Assembly: GCA_900546105.1 (NCBI GenBank)
Contig: URBP01000023.1
Span: 1-23,196, forward strand
Direction of reading: 5' to 3'
DNA from: an uncultured Collinsella sp.
Lineage (GTDB): Bacteria > Actinomycetota > Coriobacteriia > Coriobacteriales > Coriobacteriaceae
Length of the DNA: 23,196 bases
The stretch's first letter is position 1. Each line of letters starts with the position of its first letter. A model generated the notes under the pieces. That model was given only the letters and a program-made list of their open reading frames with translations. It searched no databases and was not told where the DNA came from. Below, one piece after another: positions 1-6,017 of this stretch. Made by a program: the position numbers and the translations under genes.

Positions 1-45
1 AGGCCCGCCTTTCCGTTGCTCCGCAGGAGCAGGAAAGACGGGCCT
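1..45 (-). terminator. Hairpin downstream of the P-type ATPase gene
   Basis: A long near-perfect hairpin: the outer arms AGGCCCGCCTTTCC and GGAAAGACGGGCCT pair with one wobble, and an inner TGCTCC/GGAGCA pair tightens the loop. It lies about 57 nt past the ATPase stop on the minus strand, where an intrinsic terminator is expected. The T-run that would confirm it falls outside the window, so the call rests on the stem and its position. Confidence 0.6.
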
Positions 46-102
46 CATGCGCGAGGACGTTTTCAAAACCAAGCCCGGCCCCGGCCGGAGGGACCACGAG
101 CG

Positions 103-2055
103 CTACAGGTTCTTGACACCCATCGCGCGCATGGCGTTCAGGATGGCGATGATCGCCACGCCCACGTCGCCAAAGACGGCAAGCCACATATTGGCGATGC
201 CCAGTGCCGCAAGCACCAGAATCAGCAGCTTAATGCCCAGTGCAAAGATGATGTTCTGCCAAACAATCGTCATGGTCTTGCGCGCCACGCGGATCGCGCG
301 GGAAATGTTGGACGGCTTGTCGTCCATCAGCACCACGTCGGCGGCCTCGATTGCGGCGTCCGAGCCCATGGCGCCCATGGCAATGCCCACATCGGCGCGC
401 GTAAGCACAGGCGCGTCGTTGATGCCGTCACCGACAAAGGCGAGCTTGCCCTTGCCACTTTCGGCCGCGAGCAGCGCTTCAACACGCTCGACCTTGTCGC
501 CCGGCAGCAGCTGCGCGTGGAACTCGTCGAGGCCGAGCTGCTTGGCCACCGCAGCGGCCACTTCCTCGCGGTCGCCCGTGAGCATAACGGTGCGCTTGAC
601 GCCGGCGGCGTGCAGGTCGCGGATTGTCTGCTCGGCATCGGCCTTAACGGTGTCTGCAATCACGATGTGGCCGACATACACGCCGTTCACGAGCACGTGG
701 AGGATTGTGCCGGCAACCTCACAGTCCGGTGCTTCAACGCCGGCCGCGGCGAGCATCTTGGCGTTGCCGACGACGACGTGCTTGCCGTCGATGGTTGCCG
801 TCACGCCGTGGCCCGCGTCGTTGGCGGAGTCGCTCACGCGCTTGGGGTCGACCTCGCCCTGGTAGGCGTCGCGCACGGACTGCGCGATGGGGTGATCAGA
901 GAACGATTCAGCAAGGGCTGCGACTTCGAGCAGCGACTGCTCGGTATAGCCAGCCTCGGGGTGCACCGCGACGACTGAGAACGTGCCGTTGGTGAGGGTG
1001 CCCGTTTTGTCGAAGACGACGGTGTCCACGTCGGCGAGCGTCTCGAGGTAGTTGGAGCCCTTGATGAGAACGCCCAGCTTGGACGCGCCGCCGATGCCGC
1101 CAAAGAAACTCAACGGTACGCTGATCACGAGGGCGCACGGGCAGCTGACGACCAGGAAGGTCAGGCCGCGCAGGATCCAATCGGACCAATCGCCAGTCAC
1201 CAGGCCGCCGCCAAGCGCGAGCACCGCGGCAGCGCCAGTGACGGCGGGGGGGTAGACGCGGGCAAAGCGCGTGATGAAGTTCTCGGTGCGCGCCTTCTTT
1301 TCGCTGGCATTCTCCACGAGCTCCAGAACACGCGCGACGGTGGACTCGCCAAAGGGCTTGGTGGTGCGCACGTGGATGAGGCCCGTCATGTTGATGCAAC
1401 CGCTGATGATATCGTCGCCGGTCTTGGCCGGGCGGGGGACCGACTCGCCCGTGAGTGCGGCGGTGTCGAGCTGGGTTTCGCCCTCGACGATGACGCCGTC
1501 GATAGGCACGCGCTCGCCGGGCTTGACCACGATCACGGTGCCGACGGCGATGTCATCGGGAAAGACCTGTTCGAGTGTGCCGTCGGCTTGCTCGACGTTA
1601 GCGTAGTCGGGCGCGATGTCCATCATGGCACTGATCGACTTGCGGCTCTTGCCCACGGCGTATGCCTGGAACAACTCGCCGACCTGGTAGAACAGCATGA
1701 CAGCGGCGCCTTCGGCCATGTGCGGGTCGGTGTCGGGGAAGAGCACCATGGCAAACGCGCCGATGGTCGCGACGGCCATGAGGAAGCTCTCGTCGAAGGC
1801 CTTGCCGCGGCGGATGTTATTGAATGCCTTTTGCAGTACGTCGTAGCCGGCAATCAAAAACGGCACGAGGAACAGCGCGAAGCTGGCGTAGATGTTGCCG
1901 GGCTCTCCAAATGCGATAGTGAGGGCGCCGAGCTCGTCGAGGGCATAAACAACGGCAAAAATGCCCAGTGCTACCAGGATGCGGTTGCGCTTGTGCTCAA
2001 GGGACTCTTTCTTCTTGTGCTTCTTCTTTTTCTTTTTGGAATCGGCGGCCGCCAT
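103..2055 (-). CDS. P1B-type heavy-metal (Zn/Cd/Pb) translocating ATPase without HMA domain
   Basis: A 650-residue membrane pump that would export divalent soft metals at the cost of ATP. All P-type hallmarks are visible: TGES at 202-205 (actuator), CPC at 305-307 in the metal-binding helix, DKTGT with phosphorylated Asp349, the P1B-specific HP at 388-389 and GDGINDAP at 542-549. Lys609 and the GDVG around Asp630 in the last helices match the Zn/Cd/Pb subgroup (ZntA/CadA type) rather than the Cu type. The family usually carries N-terminal HMA domains. Here residues 1-23 are instead a Lys-rich tail (AADSKKKKKKHKKKE), and the HMA domain is a separate upstream gene. ATG 2055 has a GGGAGG ribosome site. 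An ArsR-type operator copy sits just upstream (2079-2098), implying metal control. Exact metal choice is not provable from sequence. Confidence 0.95.
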   Translation of the reverse strand: MAAADSKKKKKKHKKKESLEHKRNRILVALGIFAVVYALDELGALTIAFGEPGNIYASFALFLVPFLIAGYDVLQKAFNNIRRGKAFDESFLMAVATIGAFAMVLFPDTDPHMAEGAAVMLFYQVGELFQAYAVGKSRKSISAMMDIAPDYANVEQADGTLEQVFPDDIAVGTVIVVKPGERVPIDGVIVEGETQLDTAALTGESVPRPAKTGDDIISGCINMTGLIHVRTTKPFGESTVARVLELVENASEKKARTENFITRFARVYPPAVTGAAAVLALGGGLVTGDWSDWILRGLTFLVVSCPCALVISVPLSFFGGIGGASKLGVLIKGSNYLETLADVDTVVFDKTGTLTNGTFSVVAVHPEAGYTEQSLLEVAALAESFSDHPIAQSVRDAYQGEVDPKRVSDSANDAGHGVTATIDGKHVVVGNAKMLAAAGVEAPDCEVAGTILHVLVNGVYVGHIVIADTVKADAEQTIRDLHAAGVKRTVMLTGDREEVAAAVAKQLGLDEFHAQLLPGDKVERVEALLAAESGKGKLAFVGDGINDAPVLTRADVGIAMGAMGSDAAIEAADVVLMDDKPSNISRAIRVARKTMTIVWQNIIFALGIKLLILVLAALGIANMWLAVFGDVGVAIIAILNAMRAMGVKNL

Positions 2056-2071
2056 GATTCAAACCTCCCAT

Positions 2072-2100
2072 TTGAGTGTATGAACACTTGCTCATATAAT
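2072..2100 (+). promoter_or_regulatory. Third ArsR-type operator copy inside a plus-strand promoter-like sequence
   Basis: The element TATGAACACTTGCTCATA (2079-2096) closely matches the arms of the operator in front of the repressor gene, so it is probably bound by the same repressor. On the plus strand it is framed by TTGAGT (2072-2077) and TATAAT (2095-2100) with 17 nt between, a good sigma-70-type promoter. That promoter points away from the ATPase gene and into its upstream neighbours. On the minus strand I see only a poor -10 (TACACT) and no good -35. The operator call is firm; the direction of transcription is not. Confidence 0.65.
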
Positions 2101-2110
2101 TTCGCGAGCA

Positions 2111-2133
2111 AAGGCCGCGGCAAGCGCGGCCTT
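2111..2133 (-). terminator. Hairpin between the HMA gene and the ATPase gene
   Basis: Arms AAGGCCGCG and CGCGGCCTT form a 9-bp GC-rich stem with a 5-nt loop. On the minus strand the stem is followed by only a short T-rich stretch (TTTGCT), so it may terminate or attenuate the repressor-HMA transcript before the ATPase gene rather than stop it fully. Confidence 0.45.
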
Positions 2134-2154
2134 ATAGGTCAACGTATGCGCGGG

Positions 2155-2373
2155 TTAGAGAATGATCTCGCAGTCCGGCTCGGCGTCGGCGGTGAACTCA
2201 ACGACGCGGTCCAGGACCTCGTCGAACTCGGCGTCGTCGGCCTCGAGCGTCAGCTTCTGGGTCATAAAGTTGACCGAAACGGACTTGACGCCCTCGAGCT
2301 TGGCAAGTTCGTCCTGAAGTTCACGCGCGCAGTTTGCGCAATCGATCTCGTCGAGCTTAAACTGCTTTTTCAT
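2155..2373 (-). CDS. Stand-alone heavy-metal-associated (HMA) domain protein
   Basis: A 72-residue cytosolic protein consisting of one ferredoxin-like HMA domain. The metal-binding loop is D11-C-A-N-C15, a CxxC inside the usual first loop-helix junction, followed by the typical beta strand (GVKSVSVNF). The C-terminus is acidic (DAEPDCEIIL) with one extra Cys. Proteins of this kind carry a metal ion to a P1B ATPase or modulate it. Here the next gene downstream is such an ATPase lacking its own HMA domain, so this is very likely its separated domain. The ATG has a GGAAAGGAA ribosome site. It lies 63 nt behind the repressor gene and is probably co-transcribed with it. Confidence 0.9.
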   Translation of the reverse strand: MKKQFKLDEIDCANCARELQDELAKLEGVKSVSVNFMTQKLTLEADDAEFDEVLDRVVEFTADAEPDCEIIL

Positions 2374-2436
2374 GGTGGGTTCCTTTCCCTGTGTTAGCGG
2401 TCTGGGTGCCGGCCGCGCTGATACCGTGGGTGATTG

Positions 2437-2802
2437 CTATTCGCAGATATGGCTCATGCCCTGGTTGAGCATGGTATAGACATGATCGTCGGCGAGCGAG
2501 TAGAGAATGTTGCGGCCGTCGCGGCGGAACTTGACCAGGTGAGACTGCTTAAGCGTGCGCAGCTGGTGCGACACCGCAGACTGCGAGGTCGCGGTCGCTT
2601 CGGCGATGTCAGCCACGCAGAGCTCGCGACCCATGAGGGCATAGAGAATCTTGATGCGTGTGGTGTCGCTGAAGACCTTGAACAGGTCGGCCAGGTCGTA
2701 CAACAGCTCCTCGTCGGGAAGGTCCTCGGGCGAGCAGGTGGTGGGGACGATCGGCTCGGTGGCCTCGATGCCAGTCTTTGTTTCATCAGCGTGGCTGCTC
2801 AT
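2437..2802 (-). CDS. ArsR/SmtB-family metal-sensing repressor with alpha-5 zinc site
   Basis: A 121-residue winged-helix repressor. The helix-turn-helix covers roughly residues 62-90 (ELCVADIAE, then TSQSAVSHQLRTLK), and the wing follows (KFRRDGRNILYSL). The ELCVCD cysteine box used by CadC/ArsR sensors is changed to ELCVAD, so that site is incomplete. The C-terminal helix has Asp105, His107, His118 and Glu121, exactly the DxH-x10-HxxE alpha-5 pattern of SmtB/CzrA-type Zn sensors. It should therefore leave DNA when zinc (or Cd/Co) binds and derepress the efflux genes downstream. ATG 2802 is chosen with an AAGGAT ribosome site. Its promoter lies within a large operator repeat, so the gene is probably self-repressed. 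Confidence 0.93.
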   Translation of the reverse strand: MSSHADETKTGIEATEPIVPTTCSPEDLPDEELLYDLADLFKVFSDTTRIKILYALMGRELCVADIAEATATSQSAVSHQLRTLKQSHLVKFRRDGRNILYSLADDHVYTMLNQGMSHICE

Positions 2803-2815
2803 TGCAACATCCTTT

Positions 2816-2872
2816 CATATGAACATGCGCTCATATAAATTACTTCCGATTATATGAGCGCATGTTCATATG
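2816..2872. promoter_or_regulatory. Perfect 23-bp inverted repeat operator for the ArsR-type repressor
   Basis: Positions 2816-2838 and 2850-2872 are exact reverse complements, separated by 11 nt. Each arm contains the imperfect palindrome ATATGAACATGCGCTCATAT, the ATATGA-n8-TCATAT layout of SmtB/CzrA-type operators, so there are two operator units facing each other. The upstream unit fills the spacer of the repressor promoter and the downstream unit covers its start region. A related copy lies at 2079-2096. Confidence 0.88.
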
Positions 2873-2876
2873 TCAA
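2849..2876 (-). promoter_or_regulatory. Consensus promoter of the repressor-HMA operon
   Basis: On the minus strand TTGACA (2871-2876) and TATAAT (2849-2854) are both perfect sigma-70-type hexamers with a 16-nt spacer. The spacer is almost entirely one arm of the inverted-repeat operator, so repressor binding would block RNA polymerase directly. A strong promoter held by a metal sensor fits tight zinc-inducible control. Confidence 0.85.
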
Positions 2877-2955
2877 TACAATTTACGTTAACTTCGATGA
2901 CTGCTTGCCGCCTCTGCGATTTTCTGCGGGTTGGGAGACATCGACGCAATGCTCG

Positions 2956-2981
2956 CCAACATATTTCGAGATGTTCGGCCA
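2956..2981 (+). repeat. 26-nt repeat, copy A
   Basis: The copy reads CCAACATATTTCGAGATG then TTCGGCCA. It matches three other copies nearby (3144-3169, 4542-4567, 4700-4725) and faces copy B. In one frame it encodes PTYFEMFG, and differences between copies are mostly conservative at protein level. The centre can also fold, since GCCAACAT pairs with ATGTTCGGC. Confidence 0.7.
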
Positions 2982-3143
2982 GCATGCTAAGAAAGCCACC
3001 TTGAGAAGCTTTAGGACTGTTCATATTTGTACTTTATCGTGTTAAATACAGCGAGAATCAGTTCTTCCTCTACGGGAGTTCCTGCAGAATCAGTTTTATC
3101 TAAAGTTATATTGAGCATTGCTGCAGCCAATCTGGCACATCGG

Positions 3144-3169
3144 TGGCCGAATAAGTCGAAAAATGTAGG
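3144..3169 (-). repeat. 26-nt repeat, copy B
   Basis: Read on the minus strand it is CCTACATTTTTCGACTTA then TTCGGCCA, encoding PTFFDLFG. It faces copy A across about 160 bp and lies just past the 3' end of the PD-(D/E)XK-like gene. Confidence 0.72.
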
Positions 3170-3191
3170 TGGACATCCGCAGAGATCGCCT

Positions 3192-4313
3192 TTAGAAGAG
3201 CGAATTCTCAATTAGATCAATAATCGTGTCGTCTTCCGTGCGGTTTCCATCGATTTTTGCGAACATGTCGCATTCCCAAGGCCCATTGATTTCCTCAGTA
3301 AGGGCCCCGACGTGTTGCATGTCGTCGGGTTCTGGCACATCGTTGATGCTCGGGTCATCAGCTTGCGGATATTGGCTTGCAATTTCGCGCTTGGCGGCCT
3401 CTTCTTCTTTGAGTGTCTCCAGGACGCGGCGACCGTATTCGAAGTAGCGCCGCAAGACAAATTGACGAAGAGTTTCTTGCAGGATGGCGAAGTTATCCGG
3501 GAGTCGACCGGGCCATATCTTCTCGCGAATGCGAATCGCTTCCATGACCCGCCTAAAAGCGGACTGCTTGAAAAACGAATGACGACTAACTGTGATAACG
3601 GCATATCCCATGTTTCGCAGCGTGTTTCGGCGTTCCTCGTCAATTGATTGCTGTTCGGGCTCGTCGTGGTAAAAGCCGTTGTATTCGATATCGGTCATCG
3701 AATTTTCGAGCAGCGCGTCGAGGTAGAAAACCGTCCGTCGCGTTAGGGCGGCGTATCTTTTGGGGACTGGGATCGGATAGTCCGTTTTGATAGCGCGTAT
3801 GGCTAAGCCACCCATTGACTTGGGCATTGTCAGCATCATGACAAACGCCGTTTCGAGTGGGGAGCGACAGCCTTCGCGTACATAAGAAAGTGCCTTAAGT
3901 GCTTTATTAGATCCACGATACCCCGATGCCTCTGAAAAGAAGGCTCTGAGCTCTTCAACGCTGGTTAGGGCTGGGCGCTCGCGATATTGAGTTTCGTCGG
4001 ACGTTCCAAGCGCGTAGGAGCCGCAGATTTCAAAGTAATACTCAACGAGCTCCGAAAGGTTGAGGTCGGCTGCTGCTTCTAACGCGCACAGCTTGATATC
4101 GACGATGTAGACGTTCGGCTCGAGTTCTAGGTAGCTTTCTGCATCAAACGTATAGCGCGTGCAGTGGCAGATGCAGCCCTTGCGGTGCCTTTTGGCATTA
4201 TTGGAAAACGTCAGCACATGGATGCTTTCAGAATCGACATTCTTTCTGTTGAGCCATGCTCGCGCCGCTTCCAGGTTGGACGTGGTCGGCGCAGACACCT
4301 TGATCTTTTCCAT
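3192..4313 (-). CDS. PD-(D/E)XK nuclease-like hypothetical protein (paralogue of 12772-13821)
   Basis: A 373-residue soluble protein of unknown function. Residues 148-170 (GCRSPLETAFVMML, then a GG turn) precede a segment that looks like a minimal PD-(D/E)XK core: Asp199 in FYLDALL, Glu210 and Asn212 in DIEYNG, His216, then a helix with DEERR and RNMGYAVITVSR, the pattern of DUF559/Vsr-like nucleases. The final 100 residues are charged and helical. Its layout matches the protein at 12772-13821, including HVL, EICGSYAL and the SPLE block, although the usual Lys is replaced by Asn/Gln in both. ATG 4313 lacks a good ribosome site. The same frame stays open for 58 codons upstream without a start codon, so the 5' end may be truncated. 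Nuclease activity is inferred, not shown. Confidence 0.75.
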   Translation of the reverse strand: MEKIKVSAPTTSNLEAARAWLNRKNVDSESIHVLTFSNNAKRHRKGCICHCTRYTFDAESYLELEPNVYIVDIKLCALEAAADLNLSELVEYYFEICGSYALGTSDETQYRERPALTSVEELRAFFSEASGYRGSNKALKALSYVREGCRSPLETAFVMMLTMPKSMGGLAIRAIKTDYPIPVPKRYAALTRRTVFYLDALLENSMTDIEYNGFYHDEPEQQSIDEERRNTLRNMGYAVITVSRHSFFKQSAFRRVMEAIRIREKIWPGRLPDNFAILQETLRQFVLRRYFEYGRRVLETLKEEEAAKREIASQYPQADDPSINDVPEPDDMQHVGALTEEINGPWECDMFAKIDGNRTEDDTIIDLIENSLF

Positions 4314-4541
4314 AGATATGGGATCGGTCGCGTGATGGCATAGCGGACGCCATATACGCTCGAAACTTCGGGCAACGGTATTGGGGCGCGGCTTATCTTC
4401 TGCGAACGGTGGGTTTTTGAGCTGTCGTATTGAGGGGGGCAGCTTCGGCTGGGGAGGTTTCTGTCGGCTGCCCCATTTTGGTGAACTTTAGTTGCGGATT
4501 CGTAGCTTCTAAGCGTTTTTGCCGACCGCTCAGATGCCTCA

Positions 4542-4567
4542 CCAACATAATTTGAGTTATTCGGCCT
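4542..4567 (+). repeat. 26-nt repeat, copy C (degraded)
   Basis: The copy reads CCAACATAATTTGAGTTA then TTCGGCCT. It is the most diverged copy: the frame used by the others meets a TAA at the aromatic position, so if the repeat is coding this copy is dead. Confidence 0.6.
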
Positions 4568-4699
4568 TATCCTATACGAATGGTGCGATCGCAACGTCCT
4601 ATTCGAATTGATTCAGATAGATTTATAGGGCTTGGTTGCGAAATTGGGGCGACTATAGCGCTCGATTGCGGTTCAAGGGGCCTTGACTAGTGGTTCAGC

Positions 4700-4725
4700 T
4701 GGCCGAACAACTCGAAAAATGTAGG
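4700..4725 (-). repeat. 26-nt repeat, copy D
   Basis: Read on the minus strand it is CCTACATTTTTCGAGTTG then TTCGGCCA, encoding PPTFFELFGQ with the preceding codon. The frame runs to a TAG shortly after (LNH stop), and no start codon is visible close upstream. Confidence 0.7.
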
Positions 4726-4776
4726 TGGGCCAACCTGCCGACTATGTGAAGCACGCGTATTTGCTCGTTTTGATGA

Positions 4777-4812
4777 AAACTAGGGTGCAGCCATAAGGCT
4801 GCGCCCTAGTTT
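4777..4812 (-). terminator. Intrinsic terminator downstream of the exonuclease gene
   Basis: Arms AAACTAGGGTGCAGCC and GGCTGCGCCCTAGTTT pair over 16 positions with one wobble and a 4-nt loop (ATAA). On the minus strand the stem ends in TTTT. It lies about 65 nt past the exonuclease stop. The symmetry would also let it act on the plus strand. Confidence 0.75.
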
Positions 4813-4877
4813 ACTGCGTGCCGGTGTGCCCAGACGGATTGCGCTGTGCCTGGCAGGCGCTCCCGCAGATGGATCGG

Positions 4878-5846
4878 TTATTTCGCGAATAGGTTCTTGA
4901 GGTTGAACTCGGCTTGGACGGTGCGGAGCATGAGGTCGGTGTCATCCAGACCCAGGTGCTGCTCGTTGGCGTCGGCGGCGAGGGTTCCACGGCGGCGCGC
5001 CCAGTTCTCGAGCGCGGCTGGGGCGGACTCGCGGGGGAGCGAGCGCACGTCGGCGTCCAGGCTGCGGCAGATCTGGCGCGAGTCGATGACGATGATCTTG
5101 CCGGCGCGGCGTGCCTCGGCGTAGCCGTCCAGGTGGATCTTGAACCAGCTGTCCTCAAAGGCGGCGTTGTGTGCCATGTACGGGTACTTCTTCATAAGCT
5201 TGAGCAGCTGCTTTTGCAGCTCCTTGTTCTCGCGGAAGGGCGTTTTGCCGTCGATGTCGTCCCAGGTAATGTGGTGGATATTCGACAGCGGCACATCCTC
5301 GCCGCGGTAGATGTCGGGCAGGCCACAGTAGTGCGCCTCGGCGTCGTGCGGGATGGCGTCGCTGGTGAGTTCCATGATCTCCCAGCCGACGTTGATGATA
5401 TAGCCGCGCTCGGGCGCGCGACCGGTGGTCTCGATGTCGATACCGAGCACGGTGCCCTGGATGGGCTTGCGGGCATAGGCCACGCCGAGTGCGTCGCGGT
5501 CGCCGCGGATCTCGCGCATAACGGACGCGGCGGTGCGCTTTTGCATCTTGCCGATGGCGGCGCAGGTGTCGGCGTCGGACAGGCCGCGCGAGAGCGTCGC
5601 GGGCGTCACGTTGCGCAGGCGTGCCTCGCCAATCTGGTCGCACAGGTCGCGGTTGCGGTCGGCCAGGTCGCGCACGGTGGCAAAGTCGAAGCCGGGGTCG
5701 CCCTCGGCAGTAAAGTACTCGGTCTCGAGCACCTTGAGGGCCTCCTCGCCCTTCTGGCGCTCGGACTCCATGGCGCCGTGGTCGCCGTAGATAAACATGG
5801 GGATAAACGGCTGGCGCTCGTATTCGAGTGCTTGCGATACGTTCAT
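4878..5846 (-). CDS. DEDDh-type 3'-5' exonuclease (DnaQ-like) with N-terminal extension
   Basis: A 322-residue cytosolic protein. The exonuclease fold occupies about residues 131-310: ExoI motif GIDIETTG with Asp137 and Glu139, ExoII motif MAHNAAFED (226-232), and ExoIII His297-x3-Asp301. These are the DnaQ/PolC-epsilon type metal-binding residues for 3'-5' nucleotide removal from DNA or RNA. ExoII reads HNAAFE-D where HNAxFD is usual, so Glu231 or Asp232 must take the acidic role. The first 130 residues are an added helical, charged region (ADRNRDLCDQ, SDADTCAAIGKMQKRT) that I do not recognise; it may direct substrate or partner choice. ATG 5846 has an AAGGAG ribosome site. Monocistronic, with a terminator downstream. 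Confidence 0.88.
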   Translation of the reverse strand: MNVSQALEYERQPFIPMFIYGDHGAMESERQKGEEALKVLETEYFTAEGDPGFDFATVRDLADRNRDLCDQIGEARLRNVTPATLSRGLSDADTCAAIGKMQKRTAASVMREIRGDRDALGVAYARKPIQGTVLGIDIETTGRAPERGYIINVGWEIMELTSDAIPHDAEAHYCGLPDIYRGEDVPLSNIHHITWDDIDGKTPFRENKELQKQLLKLMKKYPYMAHNAAFEDSWFKIHLDGYAEARRAGKIIVIDSRQICRSLDADVRSLPRESAPAALENWARRRGTLAADANEQHLGLDDTDLMLRTVQAEFNLKNLFAK

Positions 5847-5927
5847 ATGCTACTCCTTGGACGAGCCGCGTTGTGCGGCTCGAGGTTACTGAGTTATGGC
5901 GAGATGATAGTTTACCATAGGCAACTA

Positions 5928-5955
5928 TTGGCACCGCGCCCGGGACAACTACAAT
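5928..5955 (+). promoter_or_regulatory. Probable promoter of the metal permease gene
   Basis: TTGGCA (5928-5933) and TACAAT (5950-5955) are separated by 16 nt and lie 62 nt before the permease ATG. No operator-like palindrome and no copy of the ArsR-type operator is visible here. Confidence 0.45.
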
Positions 5956-6017
5956 ACCCTAGTTGACCGCTAGGACTTTTACAATGCTGCCGAAAGACAC
6001 GAAAGGTTCCATCCGTC

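Larger units (their letters stand above)
2877..3191. other. AT-richer spacer with repeat copies A and B and a possible small reading frame
   Basis: No convincing gene. It contains two facing copies of a 26-nt repeat (2956-2981 and 3144-3169). On the minus strand an open frame begins with a TTG at 3211, overlaps the end of the next gene by 20 nt and stops at 3011 (66 codons). It includes the repeat-encoded PPTFFDLFGH and then a plausible, AT-rich tail (MLNITLDKTDSAG and onward). No ribosome site is visible for the TTG or for the internal ATG at 3118, so I do not call it as a gene. Confidence 0.5.
4314..4776. other. Gene-poor spacer with repeat copies C and D
   Basis: No gene is supported here. 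The frame of the preceding nuclease-like gene stays open up to about 4486 with no ATG, GTG or TTG. A short frame starting at an ATG near 4476 on the minus strand (27 codons) overlaps it but has no ribosome site. Repeat copies C and D lie at 4542-4567 and 4700-4725, facing each other. Confidence 0.5.

Noticed and set aside
16..978. Long plus-strand open frame antisense to the ATPase gene
   Set aside because: High-GC shadow of the P-type ATPase, which has all family motifs. The antisense product has His/Arg-rich composition and no ribosome site.
1372..2397. Plus-strand open frame of 341 codons
   Set aside because: Antisense to the ATPase 5' region and the HMA gene; codon shadow only.
2434..2838. 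Plus-strand frame antisense to the repressor
   Set aside because: Shadow of the ArsR-type gene; ends inside the operator.
2854..3045. 63-codon plus-strand frame carrying repeat copy A
   Set aside because: Its ATG lies inside the repressor operator, it has no ribosome site, and only the repeat peptide looks protein-like. Kept as a repeat.
2956..4725. The facing repeat pairs as two copies of one MITE
   Set aside because: The sequences between the arms (2982-3143 and 4568-4699) show no similarity by eye, and no target-site duplication is evident.
4914..5966. 350-codon plus-strand frame
   Set aside because: Antisense to the exonuclease gene, which has its catalytic motifs and ribosome site.
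5963..5985. TTGACC and TACAAT before the permease gene as a promoter
   Set aside because: Only 11 nt separate them. TTGGCA-16 nt-TACAAT just upstream fits better.
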